This document shows, one piece after another, positions 40,920 through 49,973 of a DNA stretch of 64,000 nt. The stretch covers positions 1-64,000 of the forward strand of contig NZ_JBHSIS010000007.1 in the NCBI RefSeq assembly GCF_042653545.1, written 5' to 3'. The position numbers and the translations under genes were made by a program. The notes under the pieces were generated by a model. It worked only from the letters and a program-made list of their open reading frames with translations. It had not been told where the DNA came from and ran no database searches. How positions within the stretch are numbered: position 1 is the first letter of the stretch; the number at the start of each line of letters is the position of its first letter. Source of the stretch: Actinophytocola glycyrrhizae. Lineage in GTDB: Bacteria; Actinomycetota; Actinomycetes; Mycobacteriales; Pseudonocardiaceae.

Positions 40920-41675
40920 TCATTCTGACCCGGATGGCGTCGCCTTGCGATAGCGCAGCATCAGAAAACCCTCGTCGGAGAGCACCGACTCCAGCGTGAG
41001 GGGCAGCGGCTCCTTCGCGGGCAGGCCGTCCGCGACGCGGACCGCGCCAGCGCCGGTCAGCAGCGGGGCCACCGTCAGGCACAGCTGGTCCACCAGGTCC
41101 GCCGCGATGAGGTCGGCGAACAGGGTCGGGCCGCCCTCGCAGCACACCCGCAGCAGGTCGCGGTCCGCCAGCGCGTCGAGTGCCCCGGCCGGGTCGACGC
41201 GGTCCTCGCCCGCCACCACCACGTCGGCACCGGCGTCCGCCATGGCCTTGCGCCATTCGACGGGGGCCGCGTCCGAGGTCAGGACGATCGGGGGCACGGT
41301 CGTGTGCGCGACCAGCGGGGACGTCGGGTCCACCGAGCCGCGGCCGGTCACCACCGCGATCGGCGGGACGTCGGACAGGCCAAGCCGCGAGCGCCGGGCC
41401 GCGCGCAGTTCCGTGTGCTTCACGCCGCGGTAGCCCTCGGTCAGCGCGGTGCCCGCACCGACGAGCACCACGTCGGCCAGGTCACGGCCGAGCGCGAACA
41501 CCTTCTTGTCCGCGGGGCTGGACAGGCCACGGGAACGGCCGGACACCGTCGCGGCGCCGTCCGCGCTCGCGACGAAGTTGACCTGGACGTAGGGCCGGGT
41601 CAGCTCGGTGGGGTAGGCGTAGAGGTCCTCGAGGGCGCGATCGTCGACGGAGGGGCCGGGGCTGAGCAGGTGCAT
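40920..41675 (-). CDS. pyrimidine reductase / RibD-C family protein
   Basis: A 251-residue protein of the RibD reductase family: YVQVNFVASADGAATVSGRS (about 29-48), DVVLVGAGTALTEGY (about 67-81), PPIVLTSDAAP (about 128) and CCEGGPTLFADLIAADLVDQ (about 178-197), the NADPH and substrate sites. It may act in riboflavin-like synthesis or as another DHFR-fold reductase. It lies 4 bp before the ligase gene and 19 bp after a 55-residue gene, so it is in the middle of a three-gene run. Confidence 0.85.
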   Translation of the reverse strand: MHLLSPGPSVDDRALEDLYAYPTELTRPYVQVNFVASADGAATVSGRSRGLSSPADKKVFALGRDLADVVLVGAGTALTEGYRGVKHTELRAARRSRLGLSDVPPIAVVTGRGSVDPTSPLVAHTTVPPIVLTSDAAPVEWRKAMADAGADVVVAGEDRVDPAGALDALADRDLLRVCCEGGPTLFADLIAADLVDQLCLTVAPLLTGAGAVRVADGLPAKEPLPLTLESVLSDEGFLMLRYRKATPSGSE

Positions 41676-41694
41676 GGCCCAATCCCAGCACGGG

Positions 41695-41862
41695 TCAGCG
41701 GCGCTTGCCGTTCCGGTGCTGGTTCACCAGAGCCCACACGGACACGGCCTGGTTGTCCTCTTCGCCGGAGCGTGATCTGCGCGTGAGTGGATCCGCGCGG
41801 CCGGCACCGGACTCGAGCTCCTGTCGGATCTGGTCGTAGATCGGGGTGTCGGACAAGTGCAT
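41695..41862 (-). CDS. 55-residue small protein with a TPIYD motif
   Basis: Reads MHLSDTPIYDQIRQELESGA, then a Arg/Ser-rich middle and an end VWALVNQHRNGKRR. GGGAGGG lies directly before the ATG at 41862; because it is very close, the TTG two codons later (41856) may be the real start, with better spacing. It heads the run leading to the RibD-like and ligase genes. It shares the TPI-(F/Y)-D core with the 42-residue protein at 22515. Confidence 0.65.
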   Translation of the reverse strand: MHLSDTPIYDQIRQELESGAGRADPLTRRSRSGEEDNQAVSVWALVNQHRNGKRR

Positions 41863-41891
41863 CCCTCCCGTTCGCAGCCAAACCCTCGCAG

Positions 41892-41922
41892 GCTACGGAG
41901 CGTACCGCTTCGGATCCGTAGC
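41892..41922 (+). promoter_or_regulatory. leader stem-loop upstream of the ABC-F gene
   Basis: Perfect 8-bp arms GCTACGGA/TCCGTAGC around a 15-nt loop that can itself pair (CCG/CGG). It ends 66 bp before the ABC-F ATG. An AGGGGG site at 41930-41935 precedes an out-of-frame ATG at 41942 (MKTGRLKRPD). A hairpin plus a leader frame suggests translational attenuation, as known for antibiotic-resistance ABC-F genes. Confidence 0.4.
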
Positions 41923-41988
41923 GGCGGCAAGGGGGTTGCTTATGAAAACCGGTCGCCTGAAACGCCCCGATACCGGACGATCTGCGCT

Positions 41989-43614
41989 ATGGGCGCGGGA
42001 TTTCTGGAGGCAGGCGGGCTTGGCCATCGGCTCGACGACGGCAGACAACTGTTCACCGACGCGTCGTTCCGGGTCGGCACGGGGCAGGTCGTCGCGCTCG
42101 TCGGCGCGAACGGGGCGGGCAAGACGACGCTGCTGCGGTTGCTGTCCGGTGACCTGCCGCCCAAGCAGGGCGGCGTGACCGTCCAGGGCGGACTCGGGGT
42201 GATGCCGCAGTTCATCGGGTCGGTGCGGGACGAACGCACGGTCCGGGACCTGCTGCTGGCCGTCGCGCCACCCGCGTTGCGGGCGGCGGCCACCGCGCTC
42301 GACGAGGCCGAGCTGGCCATGATGGACACCGACGACGAGCCGACTCAGTTGCGTTATGCGACTGCTCTCGCCGGGTGGGGCGAGGCGGGCGGCTACGACG
42401 CGGAGGTCCTGTGGGACACCGCGACCGTCGCCGCGCTCGGTGTCCCCTATGACCGTGCGCAGTTCCGTTCCGTGTCGACGCTGTCGGGCGGCGAGCAGAA
42501 ACGCCTCGTGCTGGAGGCGTTGCTGCTGGGCCGCGAGCAGGTGCTGCTGCTCGACGAGCCGGACAACTACCTCGACGTGCCGGGCAAGCGGTGGCTGGAG
42601 GAGCGGCTCGCGGCGTGCGGCAAGGCCGTGCTGCTGGTCAGCCACGACCGGGAGCTGCTCGCGAGCGTCGCCACCCACATCGTCACGCTCGAAGGCGGCA
42701 CGACCTGGGTGCACGGCGGCGGGTTCGCCACCTGGCACGCGGCCCGCGAGACGCGCTGGGACCGCATGGCCGAGCTGCGCAGACGCTGGGACGAGGAGCA
42801 CCAGAAGCTGAAGGACCTGGTCCGCAACCTGCAACAGGCCGCCATGATCAGCGACGGTCTCGCACCCAAGTACAAGGCCGCCCAGACCCGGCTGCGCAAG
42901 TTCGAGGAGGCCGGGCCGCCGCCGCTGCCGCCCAAGCAGGAACGGGTGCGGCCGCGGCTGCGGGGCGGACGGACCGGGCTGCGCGCGATCCAGTGCCACG
43001 GTCTCGAGCTGACCGGCCTGATGAAGCCGTTCGACCTGGAGGTGTTCTTCGGCGACCGGATCGCGGTGCTCGGGTCCAACGGCTCCGGCAAGAGCCACTT
43101 CCTGCGGCTCCTCGCCGGTGACACCGTCCGGCACGAGGGCGCGTGGAAGCTCGGCGCGCGAGTCGTGCCCGGGTTGTTCGCACAGACCCACCAGCACCCG
43201 GAGTGGGTTGGGCGGACGCTGCTCGACGTGCTGTGGCGTGGCGAGGGCGACCGCGCGGGGCTCGACGAGGGCGCGGCGTCGTCGAAGCTCTCGCGCTACG
43301 GTCTCGCCGGCGCCCGCTCGCAGCGGTTCGAGACGCTCTCCGGCGGACAGCAGGCCCGGTTCCAGATCCTGCTGCTCGAACTGTCGGGCGCCACGCTGCT
43401 CCTGCTGGACGAGCCGACGGACAACCTGGACCTGACGTCGGCGGAGGCGTTGCAGGAGGCACTGGAGGCGTTCGAGGGAACGGTGTTGTCGGTGACGCAC
43501 GACCGCTGGTTCGCCAGGTCGTTCGACCGGTTCCTGGTGTTCCGGTCCGACGGTCAGGTGGCCGAGACGGACGGGCCCGTGTGGGACGAGACGCGGGTGC
43601 GGCGGGCGCGGTGA
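41989..43614 (+). CDS. ABC-F family ATPase
   Basis: A 541-residue soluble protein with two ABC domains and no TM segments. Domain 1: GANGAGKTT (about 39-47), LSGGEQKR, LLLDEPDNYLD. Linker with the PtIM-like helices (about 265-320, RRRWDEEHQKLKDLVRN). Domain 2: GSNGSGKSH (about 365-373), LSGGQQAR, LLLDEPTDNLD. ABC-F proteins act on the ribosome, in translation or antibiotic resistance. I chose ATG 41989 (MGAGFLEAGG); its ribosome binding site is weak. It overlaps a kinase-like gene by 4 bp (GTGA), which favours a resistance role. Confidence 0.88.
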   Translation: MGAGFLEAGGLGHRLDDGRQLFTDASFRVGTGQVVALVGANGAGKTTLLRLLSGDLPPKQGGVTVQGGLGVMPQFIGSVRDERTVRDLLLAVAPPALRAAATALDEAELAMMDTDDEPTQLRYATALAGWGEAGGYDAEVLWDTATVAALGVPYDRAQFRSVSTLSGGEQKRLVLEALLLGREQVLLLDEPDNYLDVPGKRWLEERLAACGKAVLLVSHDRELLASVATHIVTLEGGTTWVHGGGFATWHAARETRWDRMAELRRRWDEEHQKLKDLVRNLQQAAMISDGLAPKYKAAQTRLRKFEEAGPPPLPPKQERVRPRLRGGRTGLRAIQCHGLELTGLMKPFDLEVFFGDRIAVLGSNGSGKSHFLRLLAGDTVRHEGAWKLGARVVPGLFAQTHQHPEWVGRTLLDVLWRGEGDRAGLDEGAASSKLSRYGLAGARSQRFETLSGGQQARFQILLLELSGATLLLLDEPTDNLDLTSAEALQEALEAFEGTVLSVTHDRWFARSFDRFLVFRSDGQVAETDGPVWDETRVRRAR

Positions 43615-44234
43615 GCGACGCGGTCGTGACCGGTGGGGCACCCGGCGTCGATGCGGGCCTCGGCGTGAGCGGTGCCAAACGTTTGCGCGCGGACGGGCAC
43701 CCGGAGGGCATCGCACCCGCGGTGGTGGTGATCACCGGGATCATGGCGGCAGGCAAGTCGACGATCGCGCAGCTGCTCGCCGGGCGGTTGCCGAAGGCAG
43801 CGCACGTGCGGGGCGACCTGTTCCGCCGGATGATCGTGTCCGGACGGGCCGACATGACACCGGGCGCGGACGAGGAAGCCGTGGCGCAGCTGCGGTTGCG
43901 GCACCGGCTGACCGCCGCGGTGGCCGACGGGTACGCCGACGCCGGGTTCACCGCGGTCGTGCAGGACGTGCTGCTCGGCGACCACCTCGACGACCTGCTC
44001 GACGCGGTCGCGACCCGGCCCAGGTACCTCGTGGTGCTGGCACCCGAGCCCGCCGCGGTGGCGGCACGGGAAGCGAACCGGGCGAAGACGGGTTACGGCG
44101 CGTGGACGGTCGAGGACCTCGACCAGGGACTGCGGGCGATGCCGAGGCGCGGGCTGTGGCTCGACTCGACCCACCTGACCCCGGCGGCCACCGTGGACGC
44201 GCTGCTGGCGGGGCTGGACGAGGCAGCGGTGTAG
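43611..44234 (+). CDS. P-loop kinase, chloramphenicol phosphotransferase-like
   Basis: A 207-residue protein. After about 36 poorly ordered residues comes a P-loop TGIMAAGKSTIAQLLA (about 45-60), then VRGDLFRRMIVSGR (a DxF-R motif like AAA_33/CPT kinases), FTAVVQDVL, YLVVLAPEPAAVAAREANR (lid-like) and LWLDSTHLTP. Such enzymes phosphorylate antibiotics or small molecules. The GTG overlaps the ABC-F stop, so both are made together. The substrate is unknown. Confidence 0.8.
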   Translation: MSDAVVTGGAPGVDAGLGVSGAKRLRADGHPEGIAPAVVVITGIMAAGKSTIAQLLAGRLPKAAHVRGDLFRRMIVSGRADMTPGADEEAVAQLRLRHRLTAAVADGYADAGFTAVVQDVLLGDHLDDLLDAVATRPRYLVVLAPEPAAVAAREANRAKTGYGAWTVEDLDQGLRAMPRRGLWLDSTHLTPAATVDALLAGLDEAAV

Positions 44235-44270
44235 GTGGTCCCGCACCCGGCCGGACGGGTGGGGGACCAC
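44235..44270. terminator. bidirectional terminator
   Basis: GTGGTCCC/GGGACCAC perfect arms, with an inner CACCCG/CGGGTG pairing, sit directly after the kinase stop and 3 bp before the end of the convergent GH35 gene. Strong stem, no T-run. Confidence 0.7.
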
Positions 44271-44273
44271 GTT

Positions 44274-47018
44274 CTACCGCACCCGGTGGTTGGCCAGCGG
44301 GACCAGGCTGACCGGGCCCAGTGCGCTGTCCTCCAGTGCGACCACCGCCAGCGCGAGCGTGTTCTTCCCTTGTGTGCGCAGCACTCCCGAGGGCAGGACG
44401 AACTCGCGTTGCGGGCCGAGGTCGGCCGTGAACTGACCCATCTGCCAGCCGTTCACGAACATCAGCACCCGGTAGGCGCCGGTGCCGTCGAACCGCAGTG
44501 CCACCGGGACGTCCTGGTCCCGAGGCAGGTCGAGCCCGAACTCCGTGCGGTACCAGGTGACGCCGGGCGCCAGCGTGCCCGCCGCCGGTCGCCAGTCACC
44601 TGACGTGTGACCAGGCAGGTGCCAGCCCGCCCGTTCGCCGAGCAGGCCGCCGTTGTTCAGCGGGCCGCGGACCGGGTCCGGTTCGTTGCCGCGCAACCGC
44701 CACGAGACCGGAGTGTCCGCACCGGTCAGCGACGCGCCGACCAGGCCGCGCGGCTGTTTGAACCGGGTGTCGTCGGCGGTCCAGTCGTCGTTGTGGCCCA
44801 TGTTCCCGACCAGGACCGTCAGCACGGCGGGCGTGCCGGGGGCCAGCGGCGGCAGCGTGAACGTGCCCGGTCCGGGGTCCGGGTTGACGGGTGCGTCCGA
44901 GTCGGCCTGTGTGCCGCCCTTCGCCCAGCCGAGGTACGTGTCGTTCAGCCACACCTGGTAGACGCCGTTCTTGCCGGTGATCGCGTTCAGCTTGACCGCG
45001 GTCTCCGCACCGGTGGCCGTGAAGCGCCCGCGGTACCAGATGTGCCCGTGGTCGTAGCCGTACGTACCGGCAGGCAGCCCTCGGTCGGCGACGGTCCAAC
45101 CCGAGTCGTCCACGACGGACTCGCGCTGGGTGCGCCAGCCGGTCAGCGCGGGCAGCCGCACCGGGTCCGGGCCACGCAGCGTGCCGACGAGGGATCCGCT
45201 CGACGTCGTGCGGGTCGGTATCACCGTCGAACCCACCACGAGCCGCCGTGCCGGACCGAACACCTCCACCGACGTCCGCGCCGACGTGTCCGCCCGCAGC
45301 CGCACCGTCGAGCCGGACACCGACGCGTCACGGACCAGCGACGGGCTGCGCACCAGCACCGAGCCGTACTGCCAGAACTCCGCCGCCGTCTCGTTCGTGC
45401 CCAGCAGCAACAGCATCGGCGGGCGGCCGCCACCGGTCACCAGCACCCGGGACAGGCCCTGGTGCCGGTAGCCGAGCTTCAGGTCGCCATCGGCGAACGA
45501 CGACCGTACCGACCCGGCCAGCACCTTCACCGTGGGTCGCGACGCGTACCGCAGCACCGTCGAACCGTCGGTCCCGGTACGCCCGTACAGCACCGCGACG
45601 TCGCGGCCACCGGAACGCGTGTGCGTCATCAGCTCCGACGACGACCACACGAGCCGCTGCCCGCCCATGTCGTAGCCCGCGACCAGCACCAGCGCGTCCC
45701 GCGCGCCGACCGTCACCGGCACGGTGTACCGGCCGTCCGGTGTGGACCAGTCCAGTGTGGATGATCCGCCGCCGGGAGAGCGGGCGAGCACGAACTGCGT
45801 TCCCGTGTCCGGGTTCGCCCTGGCCAGGGTCTCGACCGCCGAGGAGGACGACACCGGTGCGGTCGCGGGATCCGTGTGGGTCAGCGGTGTCACCGCGCGC
45901 ACGAAGTGGCCCTGCCGCTTGAACTCCGCGTACTTGTCCGTCAGCTGCCGCGACTCGGTGATCGCCGCGCCGTAGTCGTAGGACGTGTACACGTCGTTCG
46001 GCTGCCCGAGCCAGCCCCAGTTCGTGCCGCCGAACGCCATGTAGTACCCGAACATGGTGGCGCCACTGGCGATCAGGTTCGACTTGTAGAAGTACCGCAT
46101 GTACGACGGCCCGGTCAGCTCGCGGCAGCGGTCGTACCCGGCGCGGTTGAGGTCGATCGCCCCGGCCTGGTACTCGGCCGCGTACACCGGTGCGTCCTCC
46201 GACAACCGTTCCGTGGTCCCCGGACCCCACGGCCCCCACAGCTCCGGTGTCTGGCACTCGAACGACTGCGGGTAGTCGTCGACGCCCGGGATCTGCACGG
46301 CGCCGAGACCGGAGGCCCATGTCGGGGTCCATGACGCGTCGCAGCACTGGTTGTGCGTGATCGGCACGTCGATGCCCGCCGCCCGCGCGGTGTCCTGCAG
46401 GTCCTGCATGTACTGCGCGTCGGTGTTGGCAGCGTACTCGTTCTCCACGTTGTACGCGATCACCGAGCCGCCCCGGGTGATCTGGTGCCGCGCCAGGATC
46501 GGGTTGATGTTGGCCAGCCACTCCCGGTACGCGGCCGTGTAGCCGGGGTCGCTCGACCGCGCCCGGCCGGGGACCTGCTTGAGCCACGCGGGGAACCCGC
46601 CGCCGCTGACCTCGGCGTTGATGTAGGGCCCCGGCCGCACGACCACGTACAGGCCCAGCTCCTCGGTGAGCCGCAGCAGCCGGTCCACGTCCCGCACGCC
46701 GGAGAAGTCGTACTCGCCGGGCGCCGGCGAGTGGTATGCCCAGTTGAAGTACAGCGAGACGCCGTTGAACCCGGCCGCCCGGACCTTCTCCAGCACGTCC
46801 CGCCACAGCGCGGGGCTCGGCAGGCGGAAGTAGTGGAACTCGCCGCTCCACAGGAACACCCGCTGCCCGTCGACCTTCAGCGAGTACCGGTCGTAGGTCA
46901 CGGTGTGCGCAGGGGCCGCCGCCGCGGCCACTGGCGTGACAGCACCCGTGACCAGCAGCAACGCCAGCAGCAGAACCAGGCGCCGCACGACGCCGTTCGC
47001 TCCTCGGGTCCCGCTCAT
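44274..47018 (-). CDS. secreted GH35 beta-galactosidase
   Basis: A 914-residue enzyme. A Sec signal (about 10-36, VLLLALLLVTGAVTPVAAAA) precedes the GH35 barrel (about 40-365): FLWSGEFHYFRLP, YNVENEY with the acid/base Glu (about 195) and PVYAAEYQAGAID with the nucleophile Glu (about 285). Beta domains follow, the last two jelly-roll-like (GPGTFTLPPLAPGTPAVLTV, later VPVALRFDGTGAYRVLMFVN). It removes terminal beta-galactose. Its start overlaps the GH3 stop by 4 bp. It ends the six-gene sugar operon, where it fits removal of galactose from xyloglucan side chains. Confidence 0.92.
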   Translation of the reverse strand: MSGTRGANGVVRRLVLLLALLLVTGAVTPVAAAAAPAHTVTYDRYSLKVDGQRVFLWSGEFHYFRLPSPALWRDVLEKVRAAGFNGVSLYFNWAYHSPAPGEYDFSGVRDVDRLLRLTEELGLYVVVRPGPYINAEVSGGGFPAWLKQVPGRARSSDPGYTAAYREWLANINPILARHQITRGGSVIAYNVENEYAANTDAQYMQDLQDTARAAGIDVPITHNQCCDASWTPTWASGLGAVQIPGVDDYPQSFECQTPELWGPWGPGTTERLSEDAPVYAAEYQAGAIDLNRAGYDRCRELTGPSYMRYFYKSNLIASGATMFGYYMAFGGTNWGWLGQPNDVYTSYDYGAAITESRQLTDKYAEFKRQGHFVRAVTPLTHTDPATAPVSSSSAVETLARANPDTGTQFVLARSPGGGSSTLDWSTPDGRYTVPVTVGARDALVLVAGYDMGGQRLVWSSSELMTHTRSGGRDVAVLYGRTGTDGSTVLRYASRPTVKVLAGSVRSSFADGDLKLGYRHQGLSRVLVTGGGRPPMLLLLGTNETAAEFWQYGSVLVRSPSLVRDASVSGSTVRLRADTSARTSVEVFGPARRLVVGSTVIPTRTTSSGSLVGTLRGPDPVRLPALTGWRTQRESVVDDSGWTVADRGLPAGTYGYDHGHIWYRGRFTATGAETAVKLNAITGKNGVYQVWLNDTYLGWAKGGTQADSDAPVNPDPGPGTFTLPPLAPGTPAVLTVLVGNMGHNDDWTADDTRFKQPRGLVGASLTGADTPVSWRLRGNEPDPVRGPLNNGGLLGERAGWHLPGHTSGDWRPAAGTLAPGVTWYRTEFGLDLPRDQDVPVALRFDGTGAYRVLMFVNGWQMGQFTADLGPQREFVLPSGVLRTQGKNTLALAVVALEDSALGPVSLVPLANHRVR

Positions 47019-49957
47019 CGGATCGTGAACGTGTCGACGCGCAGTTCTCCGGTGAGCACCAGGTACACGTCGTGCCTGCCGTCCGCGCCGGTCAGTGCGG
47101 CGGCGACGGAGGTGTAGGTGTACTTGTCGGCGGTGCCCGGCGAGGTGGCCGTGCCGAGGAGTCTCCCGGCCGGGCCGCCGAGCCGGACCTCGATCGTGCC
47201 GGCACCCGCGACCCGCGCGGTGAAGGAACGCGCCCGCCGCAGTTCGCTGTCGTGGAAGGAGACCCAGCCGGGTCCGCCGACCGAGTCGCCGCGTGCCTTC
47301 GACGTGTCCACCAGGGACACGTCCGCGTAGTCGTCGAAGTCGACCGCGCGGGTGGTGCGGGACAGGTTGCGCGCCGGGATCGTCTCGCCCCGCACCCGCA
47401 CCGACCCCCGCTGCCGGATGTCGGCGCAGGACGCGCCGACCAGCACGTCGTAGGTGCCGCCCTCGACGACCCAGCGGCCGCGGGTCACGTCCCAGTGCGC
47501 GAGGTCGCGCACTGGGACGGAGAACCGGACCGTCCTGGTCTGTCCCGGCAGCAGGTGCACGCGCTGGAACGCACGCAGCGTCCGGTCCGGTCGGGGATCA
47601 CGTGACTCGCGCTGGTGGGTGTAGAGCTGGACGACCTCGTCGCCTGCCCGGTCGGACGTGTTGGTGACCGGCACGCTCACCTCCAGCGCCGACTCGGTCG
47701 TCAGTGGACCCTGGGAAGCGACCCCCGGGCCCCCGTACCGGAACGTGCTGTAGGACAGGCCGTGCCCGAACGGGTACAGCGGATCGCCCTCGAAGTACTG
47801 GTAGGTGCGGCGGGCCTTGATGATGTCGTACTCGAGGATGTCGGGCAGGTCCGCGTCGCGGCGGTACCACGTCTGCGTGAGCCGCCCGGCCGGGTTGACG
47901 TCGCCGAACAGCACGTCCGCGACCGCGTGCCCGGTCTCCTGGCCCGCGTGCGTGGTCCACAGGATCGCCGGGACGTTGTCCTGTTCCCACGTGAGCGTGG
48001 TCGGGTAGCTGTTCTCCACCACGACGACCGTGTTCGGGTTCGCCGCGTGCACGGCCCTGACCAGCGCGGACTGGCTCTCCGCGAGTGCCATCGTGGTGCG
48101 GTCGTGGTCCTCGCGGCCGTTGATGAACGGCATGCTCCCGACGACCACGACCGCCGCGTCCGCGCCCTCGGCCGCGGCGACGGCCTCGGCGATCCCGCTG
48201 GAGATCGTCTCCTTGACGAACGGAGTCGCGCCGGCCGCGTCCGGGGAACCGAGCAGGAGCCCGCCGTCGGGCGCCACCGTGAGGTAGTTGTTCGGGCCCT
48301 CCCAGTCGTTGACGGTCTCGTAGCCGACGTACCTGACGACGACCGTGCCGCCACCCGCGTCCTCGAACGTGAACTGCTGGTGGACGAACCAGTCGCGGGG
48401 CTGCGGAGCCCGGTTCACGAATCCGCTGGTGGCGCCGAAACCGTCGCGCTCGACGTACTTGCCGTTGGCGACGCTGCGCAGCGTCACCACGCCCTGGCCC
48501 CAGTCGAACACGTCGAACCGCTGGGCCTCGCCCGCGGCGGAACCACCGACCGTGAGCGGTGCCCCGTCCGCCGCGGTGCTCGCGGTGACGTACCGGCCGT
48601 CGGTGGTGCGCAGGGCGATCCGGTCGACCGCCTCGCCGCCGGTGACGGTGACCCGTTCCGCGATGCCCGCGCGCGGCGTGACCACGTACGGCAGCCTGCC
48701 GGAGTACCAGTCGGTGTACAGGGTGTCGGCGAGCGGACCGACCACGGCGACCGTGCCCGCGGGCCGCAGCGGCAGTGCGCCGTCGTTCTTCAGCAGCACC
48801 ACGGCCCTGCCCGCGGTCTCCCTGGCGAGCCGCCGGTGTGCCGGGCTGTTCACCACGTCCATGGTGATGCCGCCGTACGGGCCGCCGCCCGGGTCGAACT
48901 CGCCGAGCCGGAACCGGATGGTGAGGATGTGCCGCACCGCCGAGTCCACATCGGACTCCGCGAGCAGGCCCTGCGCCAGCGCGGCGTTGACCGCGTCGAT
49001 CGTCGGTCCCGCGTTGGTGTTGTCGACGGTGAAGCTGTCCAGTCCGGCCTTCAGCGTGGCCGCGTCCGCCTGCGCCAGGGTGTCGAAGTACGCCTGCGAG
49101 CCGATGAGGTTGTTGGGGTTGCCCGCGTCGGTGACGTTCATGAGCACCTGGTCGGTCCAGGTGCGCACCACGTCGTCGAAGTCCGGCAGCACGGTCGCGG
49201 GGCGCCCGTTGACCAGGTTGTACGCGGCCATCACGCCGGTGGCCGCGCCGGCGGCGATCGGAGCCCTGAAGGGGACCTCGTAGTACTCCTTCCTGACCCG
49301 CGGCGGCAGGTTCGACGACGTGCGGTCGCGGCGGATCTCGTTGTTGTTGGCCAGGTAGTGCTTCAGCGTCGGCGCGGTCTTCAGGTGGCGGGGGTCGTCA
49401 CCGGCCATGCCGCCCGCGTACGCCGTGGCGATCACGCCGGTCAGGTACGCGTCCTCGGAGTAGCCCTCCTCGTTGCGGCCCCAGCGCGGGTCCCGCAGCA
49501 GGTTCACCACCGGCGCCCACGCGTTCAGGCCCCACACCACCGGGTTGTCCGAGTGGTACCCGCGGATCTCGTCGCCGACCACCGAGCCGACCCGCCTGAT
49601 CAGCGCCGGGTCCCAGGTCGAGGCGAGCCCGACGGCCTGCGGGAACACCGTCGCGACCGCGGTGCGCACCGCGCCGGGGTCGGGGGTGGACGTGATGTCG
49701 GTGGACCACGCGACGCCGTGCAGCGCCTCGGTGCCGGTCTTGAACATCGCCATGCCGAGGCGGGGGATCGCGGGCTGGTACTGGTGCAGCAACGAGACCT
49801 TCTCCGGCAGCGTGAGCCGGGTGAGCAGGTCCTCGACGCGGGATCGCAGTGGGAGCCCCGGGTTGCGGAACGGGTGACCCGTCGCACTGGCCTGGGCCGG
49901 GACCGCGAGCGCGGCCGCCGTGACACCTGCTACCGCTAGGAACGTACGTCTTCTCAT
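47015..49957 (-). CDS. Tat-exported GH3 beta-glycosidase with inserted beta-trefoil-like domain
   Basis: A 980-residue enzyme. It starts with a twin-arginine signal (MRRRTFLAVAGVTAAALAVP). I prefer ATG 49957 (GGAG 5 bp upstream) over the GTG at 49963. The GH3 N-domain has the LKHYLANNNE block and MNVTDAGNPNN with the likely nucleophile Asp. The second domain is interrupted at about 445-560 by a fascin/trefoil-like insert (TTDGRYVTASTAADG, later VANGKYVERDGFG), then continues with GSMPFINGREDHDRTT and VNPAGRLTQTW. A FnIII-like domain and a C-terminal CBM-like domain follow. Beta-glucosidase or beta-xylosidase specificity is open. Confidence 0.88.
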   Translation of the reverse strand: MRRRTFLAVAGVTAAALAVPAQASATGHPFRNPGLPLRSRVEDLLTRLTLPEKVSLLHQYQPAIPRLGMAMFKTGTEALHGVAWSTDITSTPDPGAVRTAVATVFPQAVGLASTWDPALIRRVGSVVGDEIRGYHSDNPVVWGLNAWAPVVNLLRDPRWGRNEEGYSEDAYLTGVIATAYAGGMAGDDPRHLKTAPTLKHYLANNNEIRRDRTSSNLPPRVRKEYYEVPFRAPIAAGAATGVMAAYNLVNGRPATVLPDFDDVVRTWTDQVLMNVTDAGNPNNLIGSQAYFDTLAQADAATLKAGLDSFTVDNTNAGPTIDAVNAALAQGLLAESDVDSAVRHILTIRFRLGEFDPGGGPYGGITMDVVNSPAHRRLARETAGRAVVLLKNDGALPLRPAGTVAVVGPLADTLYTDWYSGRLPYVVTPRAGIAERVTVTGGEAVDRIALRTTDGRYVTASTAADGAPLTVGGSAAGEAQRFDVFDWGQGVVTLRSVANGKYVERDGFGATSGFVNRAPQPRDWFVHQQFTFEDAGGGTVVVRYVGYETVNDWEGPNNYLTVAPDGGLLLGSPDAAGATPFVKETISSGIAEAVAAAEGADAAVVVVGSMPFINGREDHDRTTMALAESQSALVRAVHAANPNTVVVVENSYPTTLTWEQDNVPAILWTTHAGQETGHAVADVLFGDVNPAGRLTQTWYRRDADLPDILEYDIIKARRTYQYFEGDPLYPFGHGLSYSTFRYGGPGVASQGPLTTESALEVSVPVTNTSDRAGDEVVQLYTHQRESRDPRPDRTLRAFQRVHLLPGQTRTVRFSVPVRDLAHWDVTRGRWVVEGGTYDVLVGASCADIRQRGSVRVRGETIPARNLSRTTRAVDFDDYADVSLVDTSKARGDSVGGPGWVSFHDSELRRARSFTARVAGAGTIEVRLGGPAGRLLGTATSPGTADKYTYTSVAAALTGADGRHDVYLVLTGELRVDTFTIR

Positions 49958-49973
49958 GACCACTCCATCGGGT

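Noticed and set aside
41846..42178. A 110-codon frame overlapping the ABC-F start as a gene
   Set aside because: It runs deep into the ABC-F coding region and turns into Arg/Ser-rich shadow sequence. Only its start codon and ribosome binding site are of interest as a leader.
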